Source of the DNA: Chondrilla cf. caribensis
Taxonomy: Eukaryota > Porifera > Demospongiae > Chondrillida > Chondrillidae
Length of the DNA: 64,000 nucleotides
Direction of reading: 5' to 3'
NCBI GenBank assembly: GCA_964020155.1
Contig: OZ026556.1
Location: 3,009,501 to 3,073,500 of the forward strand
The notes beneath the pieces were generated by a model that was not told where the DNA came from, made no database searches, and saw only the letters and a program-made list of their open reading frames with translations. The position numbers were made by a program, and so were the translations under genes. Below are positions 22,701 to 33,400 of this stretch, one piece after another; within the stretch, counting starts at the first letter, position 1; every line of letters begins with the position of its first letter.

Positions 22701-25700
22701 ATTGACGCTTCTGCCTGCTGGGCGAGAGAGATCCACGATGATGCGCCATTTCCCTGGAGTCTTCTTGGGAATTACTGCAAGGCTGCTGGACACTATTTTG
22801 GAGCAGACGTTGGGAGGAAAAGGGCCCATCATGTACCCCTTCTCCAATTGTTCTCTGATGTAGTTGTCAACGATGGTGCTGTGCTCTACTGCTGATGGAG
22901 AGTTACTGGCTGGGTGGCCTGCAGAGACAGCTTCATGGAGTCCAATGCGAAAGCCATGCTCCAATCCTGCTAATAAGCTGCAGACGAACTTCTGATCTGG
23001 ATGGTGTTGGAGAGCTTGTCTCCAAGCTGCAGAGACCAGGGGGGTAATGATAGCTCGCTCCTGGAGGATTGCTGGCAAACCCTGCTCTGGTAAGTGCGGA
23101 AAAGGAGGGGCCTGGAGAGTGCAAAATTGCCTAGCCAGAATGGGAGCCATGACCTGAGACGTGGAGGACGGCAACTGGGGCCCTGCAAAACGGTGATAGG
23201 TGAAGCTTGGCTATGCCAGTATATGTGACTTATCATAAAGATGCACGGTGACCAAAGACAATAACCCGGTACGGGAGGCACAAGCCCCGTTACTGACTCG
23301 GGATCGAGCATGGGCCCTGTGGGCTAGCATGCAAGAACTCGTATGAGTTACAGCCGGAAATGCCCTCGCTCGGGGTTGGCTGAGAATTTGCGCACACTGT
23401 AACGATTATCATTAAGCACGCACATACCCATAGGCCAAGACAGCTACAATAGAACTAAAAACACAAGCCGCAGATAAATAAGCTATGTTAGCAGGGTAAA
23501 GAAGACATACACCTAGTATGCCAAAGAGTAAGTATATATATATGAGCGTGTTTGTATACAGCTGTGTCTGGCCTTGACAATCTCCTGGGTAGACTGTGGT
23601 GTAAACCCTAGCGGCGGCCTGGGCCCTCAGTGCTGGGGGCTTGCTTTCCAGCTGGGGTAAGTAGAGGGCAGTTGCGGGTTGCATGAGGGCTCTGGCACAC
23701 AAAGCAGACATGCCTGAAGCGACAGTATGCCAGTGTGCATCTACCCTGGTTCCATCGCCGGCAGATTTGAGTGTCCCCCTCTGTGTGTGGCCGCTGGGCA
23801 GGGGGAAGGAATGGCAGGGGTCCCCGTGTTACGGGTGGGGATACCACACTAGTGTCTGACAGGGCCATCAGCCACAGGTCTTGCTCTCTACGATGCCATG
23901 GGAGGGCCTGGTTCACTGCTGCCGCTTGCCTAAATAGGCAATCATACTTGAGCCAGGCCTGGGACTTTGAGTCCCTTGCCAAGCCCAGGACAATGGAGGC
24001 ATAGGTGGCAAGAGAGAAGGCTCTAGATGGGTCAGCGTGAGTCGCCACCGCTGAGAAGATGGCAAAGGCAATGGACCAGTCCAATGTTGAGGAGATTGAG
24101 AATTTCTTCTTCTTTTCTGCCTCCTTGGACTTGGTGTCCTTAGACATGCCGCTGGAGTCAAATTGTGATTCCCGGAGTGCCTCAGGGAGAAGGTCTTCCA
24201 AATCTATGAACCTTTGCTCACGAATAGCTTTCACTAAGTGAAGGGGAATTGGCGGGAGGCCTGATAGTGGGAGACAAGGGGAGGTATCCTCGGCAGAAGA
24301 GGAGGAAGGTGTTTTTGGCAGCAGTGCGCTAGTGGGCGTTGGCAATGGAGATACCTGCCCCGGGGTGACCCCTGGTGTTATCCACTCAGGTTCCACTGGT
24401 TTATCCCCTGAAAGGGTGCCTACAGGGACAAACCGTACATGGGGGTAACCTGCCAGCAACGGGTCGCCTGCCAGCTGCTTAGCCAGAAAGATAAGTAGAC
24501 TACTACTAATAATACTAATTGTAGCTCTAATACCGATAACAATTAGGCTTTAGAAAAAAAAAAATAAATAAATAAATAAATAAATAATAAATAAAATAAT
24601 AAATAAAAATAAGCAAATAAATAAATGAAGATTAAATGAATAAATAAATAAATAAATAAATAAAATTACGGTTAGAAAGAGAATAAGGACAAATAGAAAA
24701 TAGAATATACAGCACGGGCGTGAGGGTCTACCCCACAACCTAGTAGGAAGGCGGCTTAGGGACCGCTGGGCCCCGGTTATAGTGGCTCGCTGGAGCCGGT
24801 GGATATGTTCATGCCTTAGTGCGCAGGAGAGGTTCTCCGCATAGGAGCGTACATTGCGCATGCGTACCTATAAACGCCTAAAACTCCGCTGGGAGTGAGC
24901 GCTAACCGGGCTGGCCGAGGTGAGAGAAAGGCCAGGGTAACAAAAATCCTGAAGTAGCCCTCAGCGGACTAAGCTTACCTGACGGTGGAGGTGGTAAGGA
25001 GGGCTGCTGAACGTCGTCGGGTTGTTCGGCCATCTTATCGTCGAAGAACTGAAAACCAGTTTACCGAAAAGGCGAGAGAGAACGTACCGGAGTACTCGCG
25101 AAAAAAAAAAAAAATCTTAGCCGCTGATATTCTACGCTCTAGGGAAGCACGAGGCAAGTGCTGCGCATGCGCAGGAGCATGCTACTGAATGCTACATACG
25201 ATCTGTCCCTATACACTAGCCACTTGCACTTGACGCCCCCTCGCTACCGCTCGATAGCGGCGCTACCGGTTATGCCATTAACTACGTTCAACTATTGTTA
25301 AACTACATTTATATATGCATACAATATTATGTATGTGATAAAATATTTGTCCAATCATTTCTATACTATGGGATCTACGACGAATCACATGTGTATGGAG
25401 CACTTGTGTCCAAATATTACGTCATTGTTTAACTCTAGCTTCTCTTCGTGTAGTTGGAATGCTTTTATTACTAGGGCATACATTGAAATGCAATTAATCT
25501 GCCTCGCTTACGCCATGTTTTCACCAAGCCGTATACATACATATACAGACAAAGAATTGTGCCACGATTAGTCACCTTGCCTAATGGCTCAGCAATTATG
25601 CATTTAATATACTACTTTTGTTTTTGATACTACATGATTATCAGCGATAATATGCATATTAGGAGCATCCTAACAAAATTTGAAAGTAAAATATCATAGT

Positions 25701-28700
25701 GAACATCTTTAATTAATCATTTTTTTCCAGGCAATTTCTCTAGGTATGACCTCACCAGATTATGCCTGGATCAGTTTTGGATGGTACTTTGAGAAATTTT
25801 GGAAAGATCCATATGCAAATCGCAGCTCTTATGATGCCTTCAATCACTGTACATCCTCTGAACTTGAGAGCATAGTTGATCAAATGATTCTTATTGATCA
25901 GTATTCAAGACAGGATGATAAAGATTCACCCACCGTCATTGGGGATCTGGTAAGTAAATGGACCACCTGTAGCATAGCATATACATATATACTTGATCCT
26001 AATATGTATGTACCTACAGACTGAGGCTACATATGAACAGAAGTATAGAGAACAGTGGAATAGAACATTTGCTAATGATTCTCGATTTCATCCAGATCAA
26101 TTACAAGATAGCAAGTTCTCTTATGATGCAGTATGGTTAGCAGCACTAGCTCTCCATAAAACTAATGAAGAACTGAAGACATTTGGAAAATATGTCAGCC
26201 TGGTTAATTTTACCCTCAGAAATACTAACATGCTCTCAGTAAATATTTCATCTAGAATCTACACCAATGCATTGAATACAAGCTTTGATGGTGCCACTGT
26301 AAGTTTTTTTACAATTTTTAACTGTGGCTTAATAGGGATTATCATGCAACTTTGTATGCTTGTGACGTGATGTGTAATAATAACATAATTATCCTTTTAA
26401 CTCAGGGCTTTGTAAGTCTTCTCTCTAATGGTGACCGTGAACCAGAACTACGGTTTTATCAGTACAGACCTCAAGGAAATAGTAAGTGCATATATCAGGG
26501 TTGTATAGACTAAGTAAGACATTGTTGAAAATATTTGTAGCAAGTGCTATGAAGCAATATGCATTTATCCAGTATACTATTAGCAGTATATGAACTGTTA
26601 GCTTTTATCTATTTGAAGAATACCTATTACTTTAAGTTATTAGATTTCATTATTTTCATCTCATTTAATGCATAACAATCATGATTAATCCTCAATATTA
26701 TTTTATACAGCACTTGGTAGACAATTTGTTGGTTTCATGGATGACCGTCTACAGTTGATAGTGGACCCTTTATACAAAGGTAATTTCCATCTGTGCTATA
26801 CATACTGTATATGATGTTTATAGGCTGTAGCTCAAATGTTCAACCTCACCTTGATTTAAATGGCTGATTTTTCTTGAAAATATTCCATTATTCAGAAACT
26901 ATTTACAGCCTGAATTGAAAATATTCTGCTTGCTTTTAATAATGTAATATTAAATGAGCAATAAACCACATGCAAGCAATAATTTTTGATTGATACACAT
27001 TCCAGTCTAAGTTGGTGAAGAAACATGTGAATATAGTCCATATAGTCATGATCATGTGCATATTACCCCCTCTGTTTGAGTTGACAATATCATAGGCTCA
27101 TGTATGTTCATCCTCGTCTCGCCTCAGATGGCTGATTTGCCTATTAATTTTGATTTATCATTTGGTTTATAATACGTATAAAATATATGTATATACTCAT
27201 TCAGGGACATTTGGTTAAATTAAATATTATATTACAAGATTTAATATATGCTTAATTGAATTACAAAAACCACATGCAAACAATTTTGATTGATGCACAT
27301 TCCAGTATAAGTTGGTAAAAGTAAAAAATTAACTATATTAACATATAGTCATCATCATTGTACGTACTAGAAATTGCATGTAATCCATAAATCCTATTAT
27401 GCATACTTCCCCCCCTGTTTAACTTATGTTCTGTTGGTCTGTATAGCTGAAAAATTAGCCTTCCTCATAAAATAGTTAATGCCATGTGTATCAGTTCCAA
27501 TCCATTCTGTACATTTACTCTACAATTATAGGTGGAACTCCAATAAGCCACATTCATAAGAACATCCACACTGCCCTCTTTGCTGTTTACACTGCTCTGT
27601 CAGTTGTTGGTGTTGTGTTTGCCATTGTGTGTCTTGTCTTCAATCTGGTCTTCAGGAATAAAATGTGAGTTAATTGTGTAATAATTGTGTACTTTCTGTC
27701 TATCATGTATATTATAAACTGTAGAAATTACAATACCATGTAAGAGGTGGGATCAAAAATGTCATTTAGTTATTTGCTCACAATATGTTCATTCTACATT
27801 TTCAATCATTTATATAATCATATCAGTACTTACTCATGTAATTTATCTCTGACCAAAGTATTATCACCACATCCATGGTGATACATACATTTTTTACTAC
27901 AGTAACTTTTAAATGAAAAGATATTATAATATATCCTGTGATCACTTATACACTTGCAGGATTATGAAGCTCTCCAGTCCGTATCTCAATATAGTGTTCA
28001 TCATTGGTATCAGTATGATTTACCTCCTGGTTGTAATCCTCGGAGTAGATGACAATTTGGTAAGTGTCAGCGTGATGAGTGGGTTCTGTCAGGCAACGGT
28101 GTGGATTGGAGTGATAGCCTTCACTTTGGTCTATGGAGTGGTGCTAGCAAAGACATTCAAGGTGTTCTACATCTTTAAGAATCTACAAGTCGCCAAACCT
28201 AACCAGAAGAAGGTGATATGCATACACAAAATAAATTTAAATACTTTTACATTGTTAAGTAGTGCACTGTGAAGTTGAAACTATAGGCACTTATGCATAA
28301 TTTGTCTCAGGCTGTTTCAAGTTCAATATGGTATTGTGAAGTGAAGTATGTATATTATTATGTTAAGGTGAAATGATTGTTCACATTTCCTTTACAACAT
28401 CAATGTTACAGGCAATTCAAGACTGGCATATGTTTCTTTTGCTGGGACTATTGCTAGCTATTGATGCCATCTTCCTGATTATTGTAACAGCTGTACCTCA
28501 AGCTATCCTGAGAGCAGAACTCGAAGAAACTGTTTTAACAGTAAGACATAATAGTGGATAAATGTAGTATATTGGTTATTATTATTATATATTAAAATGT
28601 TGATGCAAATTATCTATACAGACTGGGGAACTACCAACTGAAGTGTACCAGTGTACTTCAGAAAGTGTCCATATTTGGGCTCCAATTCTCTTGGTATACA

Positions 28701-30128
28701 AAATTATTGAGATTGTGTTCAGTCTCATTTTTGCCTTTGAGACCAGAAAGATCAAAGTGAAGGAGCTGCATGACTCCAGAATGGTCATCTTCTCAGTCTA
28801 CACAATTGTGGTAGCTGGTATTGCAGTGACTCCTGTCATTGTGCTATTGGGTAACATGGTGACTGTGAAGTATGCCATTATAGGGATTATCTGTCTTGTC
28901 TCATCAACTCTGCTCTTGGGAATGAACTTCATTCCAAAGGTGAGATTGTATATTACGCTATCCATAGTGCATGGGTTTTGTTTCAGTTAATGCTCTTGCA
29001 TGTGCATAACAATATAATATAGGTGCATGTAGAAATATACCTAGCAGTTGAGTGCTGACATGTCATGTATCCCAACATTTGCATTTTTTTGTCAATTATT
29101 ATTGAGCAATAAAATAACAAAGAGAAATTAGTAGTTTGATAAGTTCCCACAACAACTTAAAAAGTACATAATATTAAGTAAATTATGTGCAGCTCAATGG
29201 TACGTAAAGCAGTCAGCAATTAGAATATTGTATACATATCATAAATCATGAATGAATTAGTTTGTGAAGATTGACAAAATTTATAAATTATCTATATTAA
29301 TTCATTCAGATGCACTATTTGCACAAGAACCCCAGTGGTGAAATAAAATTGAATTTTGATACCATGACTGACAAAATGATGCGAGACAAGGTACAAAATG
29401 AGAAATCACTAGCTGATCCAGTTGTAATGCACATAATCCTTCTATTGGTGTAGAAATCCAGCAAGCCTAGAAGTACATCTCAAGCTGAAGGGTACAGCAT
29501 TGATGTAACCGAATCAGTGCAGGAGAGGGAATCTTCCTTCAATGTAAGACTACTTAGCTTACATTTTTGTATTTTTTATCAATTCCGAACTGAGTTCTCT
29601 TCATACATCCTGAATATTGTTTTCAGAGTCAGTGTTGTCAAGATCAACAAGCGGTAACCTCTGTAGCTAGCTCAAATGTAATTCCTTCACATCGAAATTC
29701 CATATCCTTTGTGTGGTGTTTAATCAAGGATCTAGTGTGAAGTAGCTTCATATATAAAGTCAAGATCATCACAGGAGGAAAGGATGAAACAATATCAAAG
29801 CATTGTTGAATTTCCCTGTTTCAATACATTATTCTATGAAGCAGGGCCTTTCAACAATGAGCCAATAGTGCATATTTCCTAGTCAATGAACACGTCATTT
29901 TCCTCCGAGTGTACTCGTCTATCCGTGCAATGGCAACTGCACAGTAATAATTTGGACAATCTTGTATTTTCAGAGGAATCCTGAAGATAAAGAGAAACCT
30001 AAAGTTTCAGACAAGAACCAGAAATGTGGGTTTATTATTTACAGTGTATTTTGTAATGCCATGTTCCTTCTAGTTAATAGATAATCTCCTCTGTAGTGAC
30101 CACCATTGAGGAAAGTAAATCCCAATGA
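17055..30128 (+). CDS. Receptor A2: GABA-B-like class C GPCR, 18 exons, damaged splice donor
   Basis: Predicted receptor of about 831 residues. Exons: 17055-17300, 17455-17601, 18267-18437, 18638-18745, 18860-18925, 25731-25949, 26020-26298, 26406-26481, 26711-26779, 27532-27664, 27960-28212, 28412-28540, 28622-28939, 29310-29390, 29454-29543, 29627-29653, 29974-30025, 30097-30128. The architecture matches A1: signal peptide, Venus-flytrap domain, seven helices, A-type tail ending TIEESKSQ. Exon 4 is two codons longer than in the paralogs (ENNLYIAE). The donor after exon 2 reads CCAG|ATAAAC instead of CCAG|GTAA, a G-to-A change at intron position +1, so normal splicing of intron 2 is doubtful. 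Reading through adds about 20 codons before a stop near 17668. Intron 5 holds the 6-kb Ngaro-like element on the opposite strand. All other junctions look sound. It may be a hypomorph or a young pseudogene. Confidence 0.78.
19149..19302. mobile_element. Possible pogo/Tigger-like terminal fragment (weak)
   Basis: The string cagtggaacctgtctaatcc near 19151 resembles the terminal inverted repeat of pogo/Tigger-like DNA transposons, followed by related CTGGATTA motifs. The matching opposite end is not found, and the Ngaro-like element begins at 19303. It could be a truncated MITE. Confidence 0.3.
19303..19621 (-). repeat. Ngaro-like split repeat B, distal copy
   Basis: This 319-bp sequence (starting ttaatgtctccacc on the + strand, ending ggaggccca) matches 19897-20215 by eye without differences. 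It is the outer end of the element. A 19622-19702 spacer containing a long poly-A run (poly-T in element sense) separates it from repeat A. Confidence 0.92.
19703..19899 (-). repeat. Ngaro-like split repeat A, internal copy
   Basis: This 197-bp sequence (starting tcttagccgctgatattc on the + strand) matches 25115-25311 by eye without differences. It overlaps by three bases with the adjacent B repeat, so the A/B junction here preserves the expected joined ends of a circular intermediate. Confidence 0.92.
19897..20215 (-). repeat. Ngaro-like split repeat B, internal copy
   Basis: Partner of 19303-19621. It lies between repeat A and the end of the recombinase gene. The following 20216-20466 is the short region after the recombinase stop and holds no coding signal. 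Confidence 0.92.
20467..21561 (-). CDS. Ngaro-like tyrosine recombinase
   Basis: A DNA strand-exchange enzyme expected to integrate the circular cDNA. The frame is open from 21561 to the stop at 20467, about 364 codons, with no obvious ATG at the domain start. The natural N-terminal core-binding part (LERAVQQFLDSGIAKSTKRVY, ending in WHRYQSF) lies upstream of the first alternative start at 21423. Catalytic-domain motifs are present: an arginine in GFLRSGEF, the H-x-x-R box in GHSFRIGAAT, and GRWQSMAYQRYIR containing the tryptophan and the nucleophilic tyrosine. The gene overlaps the 3' end of the reverse-transcriptase frame by about 255 bp in the -1 frame, so expression by -1 frameshifting is likely. 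An independent start or splicing is the alternative. Confidence 0.88.
   Translation of the reverse strand, partial: DPSVSQPFSSLFSFTLSDTSPPDRASVFTPSPGSDIADLERAVQQFLDSGIAKSTKRVYTSAWHRYQSFAQLFSLPLWPISSEKVVLFIAYLGKQGLAVSTIESYLAGLRYVHLPQNPSNPSPSFHSPFVKLLLKGIRRTNSANSLPLIRLPITSSILAKIKQVLAAHPDRYENLLLWAACCTGFFGFLRSGEFLLPDSGLFDPKVHMSLSDLTYMATESERSFHLKIKVAKTDQFRQGTTVVLGATGAALCPVAALLDFLGKRGNAPGPLFMFQDGSPLRRSFFIAHIQKALDDAGLQGTQFNGHSFRIGAATSASDAGIPETTIKILGRWQSMAYQRYIRPSSEELAKVAKQIVSRGTRVEA
21306..23150 (-). CDS. Ngaro-like reverse transcriptase and RNase H
   Basis: About 614 residues from the ATG at 23150 (MAPILARQF), copying element RNA into DNA. RT motifs are visible in order: WRIIVDLS, AKIDVKEAYR, LPFGLASAP and the catalytic YIDD box (IIHYIDDFLLLG). 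RNase H follows, with its first acid in LYCDAASSWG, an acid in TQELVSVVLA, one in AYSDNSPVV, and NVGADLLSRG near the end. A proline/serine-rich C-terminal extension overlaps the recombinase gene in another frame. In frame upstream there is a stop at 23211-23213 and a possible 3' splice site (gttttgcag) ending at 23183, so a spliced start is conceivable. The frame is intact over its full length. Confidence 0.9.
   Translation of the reverse strand: MAPILARQFCTLQAPPFPHLPEQGLPAILQERAIITPLVSAAWRQALQHHPDQKFVCSLLAGLEHGFRIGLHEAVSAGHPASNSPSAVEHSTIVDNYIREQLEKGYMMGPFPPNVCSKIVSSSLAVIPKKTPGKWRIIVDLSRPAGRSVNDCLRRQATHVAYSSVDDAALLMHSLGPGSLLAKIDVKEAYRIIPIHPADRRFLGVHWQGNMYVDCQLPFGLASAPAIFSALGEALEWILRRRGVEAIIHYIDDFLLLGRPGSSECEQALSITLETCKELGVPIAAEKTEGPATAITFLGITLDSGNMSTSLPGQKLAELQAMIRALSESRVIRDLHSFESLIGHLVHAATVCPLAKAFMNNLFALKAVMRPGQTRRLNVAARSDLAWWELFLQNWKGTSVQQFLTLRSPDVFLYCDAASSWGCAAWAPPMWLIHHWQEGSAPDSIATQELVSVVLAAGVWGRLWTGKLVLAYSDNSPVVSQVNSLHARDPLACHLLRCLALFQALHDFRLRASFVPGSANVGADLLSRGKIHQFLNLFPASSPSPSQIPAHLTELLSSPPPLEVTLQTWKGLFSSFWTAELPSLPRGYTPQPGTGISHLLSSFPSHSGPFPPRR
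23412..23711 (-). CDS. Small membrane-protein-like ORF in the Ngaro-like element
   Basis: A 99-codon frame with an ATG at 23711. It overlaps the last 104 bp of gag in a different frame and fills most of the gag-to-RT gap. Its second half holds two strongly hydrophobic segments (LIYIYLLFGILGVCLLYP and the stretch NIAYLSAACVFSSIVAVLAY), a typical two-helix pattern. I do not recognise a family. It could be a real accessory gene or a chance frame. Confidence 0.3.
   Translation of the reverse strand: MSALCARALMQPATALYLPQLESKPPALRAQAAARVYTTVYPGDCQGQTQLYTNTLIYIYLLFGILGVCLLYPANIAYLSAACVFSSIVAVLAYGYVRA
23608..25033 (-). CDS. Ngaro-like Gag, apparently spliced from two exons
   Basis: Nucleic-acid-binding structural protein. 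The main exon (24467 down to 23608) has no ATG at its start. A short first exon at 25033-24979 begins with ATG in good context (MAEQPDDVQQ) and ends at a strong donor (TCAG|GTAAGC). A pyrimidine-rich acceptor ending ctggcag at 24468 restores the same frame, giving about 304 residues. Near the C-terminus are a CCCH-type finger (CRRWNQGRCTLAYCRFRH) and a knuckle-like cluster (CFVCQSPHATRNC), both expected of a Gag nucleocapsid. A lysine-rich patch (KSKEAEKKKKF) and a proline-rich N-terminal third are also seen. The intron (24468-24978) contains AAAT-type low-complexity DNA. Confidence 0.78.
24554..24664. repeat. AAAT-type low-complexity tract inside the gag intron
   Basis: Runs of AAAT/AATA units, T-rich in element sense. 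It lies wholly inside the proposed gag intron and does not disturb coding sequence. Confidence 0.85.
25115..25311 (-). repeat. Ngaro-like split repeat A, 5' terminal copy
   Basis: Identical by eye to 19703-19899, and forms the 5' end of the element in its own orientation. A poly-A run at 25101-25114 on the + strand adjoins it, as at the internal copy. Confidence 0.92.
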
Positions 30129-30204
30129 AGACAGTGCAATTGAAAATTGGTTGTGTTTTTTGCAATGAAATAGTAATTGAATTCTCCAGCATTTAACCTG
30201 AAAT

Positions 30205-30226
30205 TGTGTGTGTGTGTGTGTGTGTG
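30205..30226. repeat. Short GT microsatellite between A2 and B2
   Basis: About 11 GT units at the position homologous to 10317-10386. Confidence 0.9.
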
Positions 30227-30399
30227 CATGTACCTCTATTATCTTTCCCATGATATGTTGCAGTCTAAATGTAAAATTAATGTATCATTCAGGAGATGTC
30301 ACATTTTATATTCAATGACAATGTTTTTTACTTCAGTTGAGTGTGGAGTTTGGCTATTCAGATCCGTCAATATGATGATTATTATTATTGAATAGCAGA

Positions 30400-30499
30400 T
30401 TACTTATTACTAGAGGTCTTGACCCTTCTAAAAATAGATTGACCCCGCCCAACGGGTCTGTAATGGTATCAGTATGAGAATCCGGCAAACATCCGGACG
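30400..30499 (+). promoter_or_regulatory. Conserved sequence upstream of the B2 start
   Basis: Near-identical to the sequence before B1 and B3, including a GACCCCGCCCAACG GC-rich block and AGAATCCGGCAAACAT next to the start codon. Promoter role is inferred from position only. Confidence 0.35.
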
Positions 30500-33400
30500 A
30501 TGGGGCCGTCTTCGAGCAGGTGTGCTCTTCTGAGTGCACTCTTTTTCGGGACTTTGCTTTGTGTTGACGTTCACCCCATCAAGGGTGTGAAGCCGTTATA
30601 TTTCCAGTTGTTGGTGTCTCAAAGTAGTGAAGTTGATGATTCCGGCTATATCCCTGCTATTGATTTAGCTTTGAGTCTGATCAACGACAACTCGAGTATT
30701 CTACCTGAATACGAGCTGAAGTACACCGAAATCATTGACTCTAAAGTAAGGAAGCTAGCATTTATTCTAAGTTAAGCCGTTACTGTAACAGTAACAAGAT
30801 TTGGTAATATTTTAGGTAGAATCAGATATAGGTACTTACGCCACGAAAGACCTAGAGTAGTATCGGGTATTACCGGACGGTGGCGATTATTGGACACTGG
30901 GCATTTCAAGGGCTGGCATCTTACGGGTAGATCGAATCTGACCTTTGAAATTTCTATCACTAAGTTACCTGGATATTATTTACACTATGTAAGGTTTTCA
31001 GCCAAAATTAAAAAAAACTGTTACACTTCTATATGTATGCCTGCTGTTTCAACAGCTATTGATTTGTAGCCACTTTTGTGGTATTAGTCTTAGGCAATAC
31101 CCTGTATTATCAAACCACTGATGGCGTGATTTTTTTACAAAGGGCAACAAAATGCATATCATTTTTAAGCCTAGCATGTAAGTGGACAAACTGATTTTCA
31201 CATGTACATGACAAGACATGGCATCTGTTGTTGGGAAAATCCTTTCGGATTCAGGAGCATTCAAAAATGCAGTCTGGTGAAGAGAGTTCTTCATCTGGGC
31301 ATTTCAACCCTGCATGTGGGTTGTCTTCAGCAGTCGGGGTGCCTTGGGAGTTACCCTCCTTAAATATCCCTTGCAAGGATCCTGGCTTCTTGCCAGTTGA
31401 TGTTATGTGCAGTCTTCTGGACATGCACGGCAATTCCATTCAGAGGATCCTTGCTCTTTACCGCCCTCTTGTGTTCTGCCATATGAACCTTCAGCGTCCT
31501 CCTGGTCTCGCCAGTATAGGTAGCTGGACAGTCTGCACAGGGAATAGAGTGTACAACATCGTTCACATCCAACATACCAGGTCTTCCTTTCACTTTCGTG
31601 AGGGATTTCCTGAGGGTATTCTGGAGGTGAAAGTGGTGTGGATACCCAATGGCCTGCACATTCTGCCAATCCTCTCACTGAGGCCCTTGATGTATGGTAG
31701 GAACATCCTGGCTTTCGGACAACCAGTACTGGGACCATCTTGTCTTCTCTTCTTCTGCCGTCTTTTGAGTGCATGCCTGGGGTAGCCATTTGCCACCAGC
31801 ACATTCTGGACATGCTTTGGTTCATCTGACAATGCAGATCCCTTCTTGCAAATCCGCTTTGCTCTGTGGCTTAGGCAATCCACAATACTAGACTGTATGT
31901 TGGGGTGGTGATGTGAGTTATAGTTGAGGTAGCAGTCAGTATGGTCGGCTTCTGTGAACAGTGGTGATTAACTTGTCTCCACCGTGTTTCACATGGACAT
32001 TGAGGAAAGGGATTGTCCCATCTTCTTCTCTGTCCATAGTGAAATGGATGTCATCGTGTTGACCATTCAGATGTTTCAGGAAGTTTTGTACCTCACTAGT
32101 CTCCATTACAAATGTGTCATCAACATCAATGCAACCACAGTGAGGGCTTAAGTGGGGCTGTCACCAGCACCCGCGACTCGAAGTTCTGCATGTAGATGCT
32201 GGCTATGACTGGAGACAGTGGAGAACCCATGGCCGCACCTTCAACCTGCTCATAAATGTTACCTCCAAAGTGAAAGTAGGTGGTATTAAGACAAAGTCCA
32301 GTGAGTGAGACAATGTCTGTAGGCAGCAAGATCGTTCTGTCTCTTAGGGTGTCATCTTCTGCAAGCAGATCCTTAATAACCCTTAGAGCGTCATCAGTTG
32401 TCCAGCTACCTACATTGGTGAGACCGGGAGGACACTGAAGGTTCTTATGGCAGAACACAAGAGGGCGTTAAAGAGCAAGCATCCTCTGAATGGAATTGCC
32501 TTGCATGTCCAGAAGACTGCAAATAACATCAAGTGGCAAGAAGCTAGGATCCTTGCAAGGGAGAACATTTGGGGATAAAGATGGATCCTTGAGGCCCCTG
32601 AGATCCAGCAAAGAAGACCCATGATGAACCTTGATGCTCATCTACTTTTGGATCGATTGTGGACCCCCTTTGTTCTTCCAAGGAGTGGAAGTCACGAGAC
32701 CGGAAGTGTCTTGGCAGGAAGCCCAAACCCTATTCAAGGAGGGTAACTCCCAAGGCACCCCGACTCTCTTCACCAGACTGCGTTTTTGAATGCTCCTGAA
32801 TCCGAAAGGATTTTCCCAATAACAGTTGGAACTTTGCAGTCCAAAATCCCTATAAGACATCCCATGTGTCCAACATACCGAGGAAGCAGTTTCTTAACAG
32901 CATGTGAAGTAGCTATCTGATGCTGCATGCCTGGAGGAAACATTGGATTACTGGTCCCTTGGAAATAATGTGTGTAGATAACTCATGCGATATGTAGATT
33001 TACAAAATGATAATATAAGAAGTATAAGGAGTTTGCCTGGAGTATTTCAAACAGCAACATGAACTTCTTCCTTGCATGGCTGAAAAATTAATATGATTAT
33101 ACTCTTACTATGGAAACACTCTAATAATGGGTATTCCTATTTTCAAGGCTTCAAGTAGATCTCATCATTTTTCCTGTGGAGTAGCTCACCCCTCTCAAGT
33201 CAAAGGACATATCCATTCTATAGTTTATTTCTAGTTACAGATATGACACTGGGATGCCATAGGACATGATATATATTACTGTTATAGGATTCAAGTTAAC
33301 AGGTTTCATGCTAATGATTCACACATGAATGCAAAAGACAGTGCACATGGACCACTGCTATTATAACTTGTATGTAACAAAGTGTGACAGTACATCTAGT

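Larger units (their letters stand above)
19303..25311 (-). mobile_element. Ngaro-like tyrosine-recombinase retrotransposon (YR element)
   Basis: A 6.0-kb element inserted in A2 intron 5, read on the minus strand. Its split direct repeats have the order A1 (25115-25311), coding region, B1 (19897-20215), A2 (19703-19899), B2 (19303-19621). This A-ORF-B-A-B layout is characteristic of Ngaro/PAT-type elements and differs from the inverted repeats of DIRS. Genes run gag, reverse transcriptase plus RNase H, tyrosine recombinase, with no methyltransferase domain seen between RNase H and recombinase. Both repeat pairs read as identical, and all three large frames are open, so the insertion is recent and possibly mobile. 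GC content is clearly higher than in the surrounding introns. No target-site duplication is seen, as expected for recombinase-mediated insertion. Confidence 0.9.
31215..32830 (-). mobile_element. Penelope-like retroelement, truncated, with an inverted second fragment
   Basis: In B2 intron 1, and absent from the same intron of B3. The main part (about 32400 down to 31215) is on the minus strand and encodes the second half of a Penelope-type reverse transcriptase followed by a GIY-YIG endonuclease. From about 32399 to 32830 a second fragment of the endonuclease and 3' end lies in the opposite orientation, making a head-to-head arrangement. The outer ends (about 31220-31290 and 32760-32828) are inverted copies of the same 3' sequence. 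Each fragment has its own internal deletions, so the element is dead. Confidence 0.85.

Noticed and set aside
31228..31785. 185-codon + strand frame in B2 intron 1
   Set aside because: It lies antisense to the Penelope-like RT/GIY-YIG region, which has clear family motifs on the minus strand.
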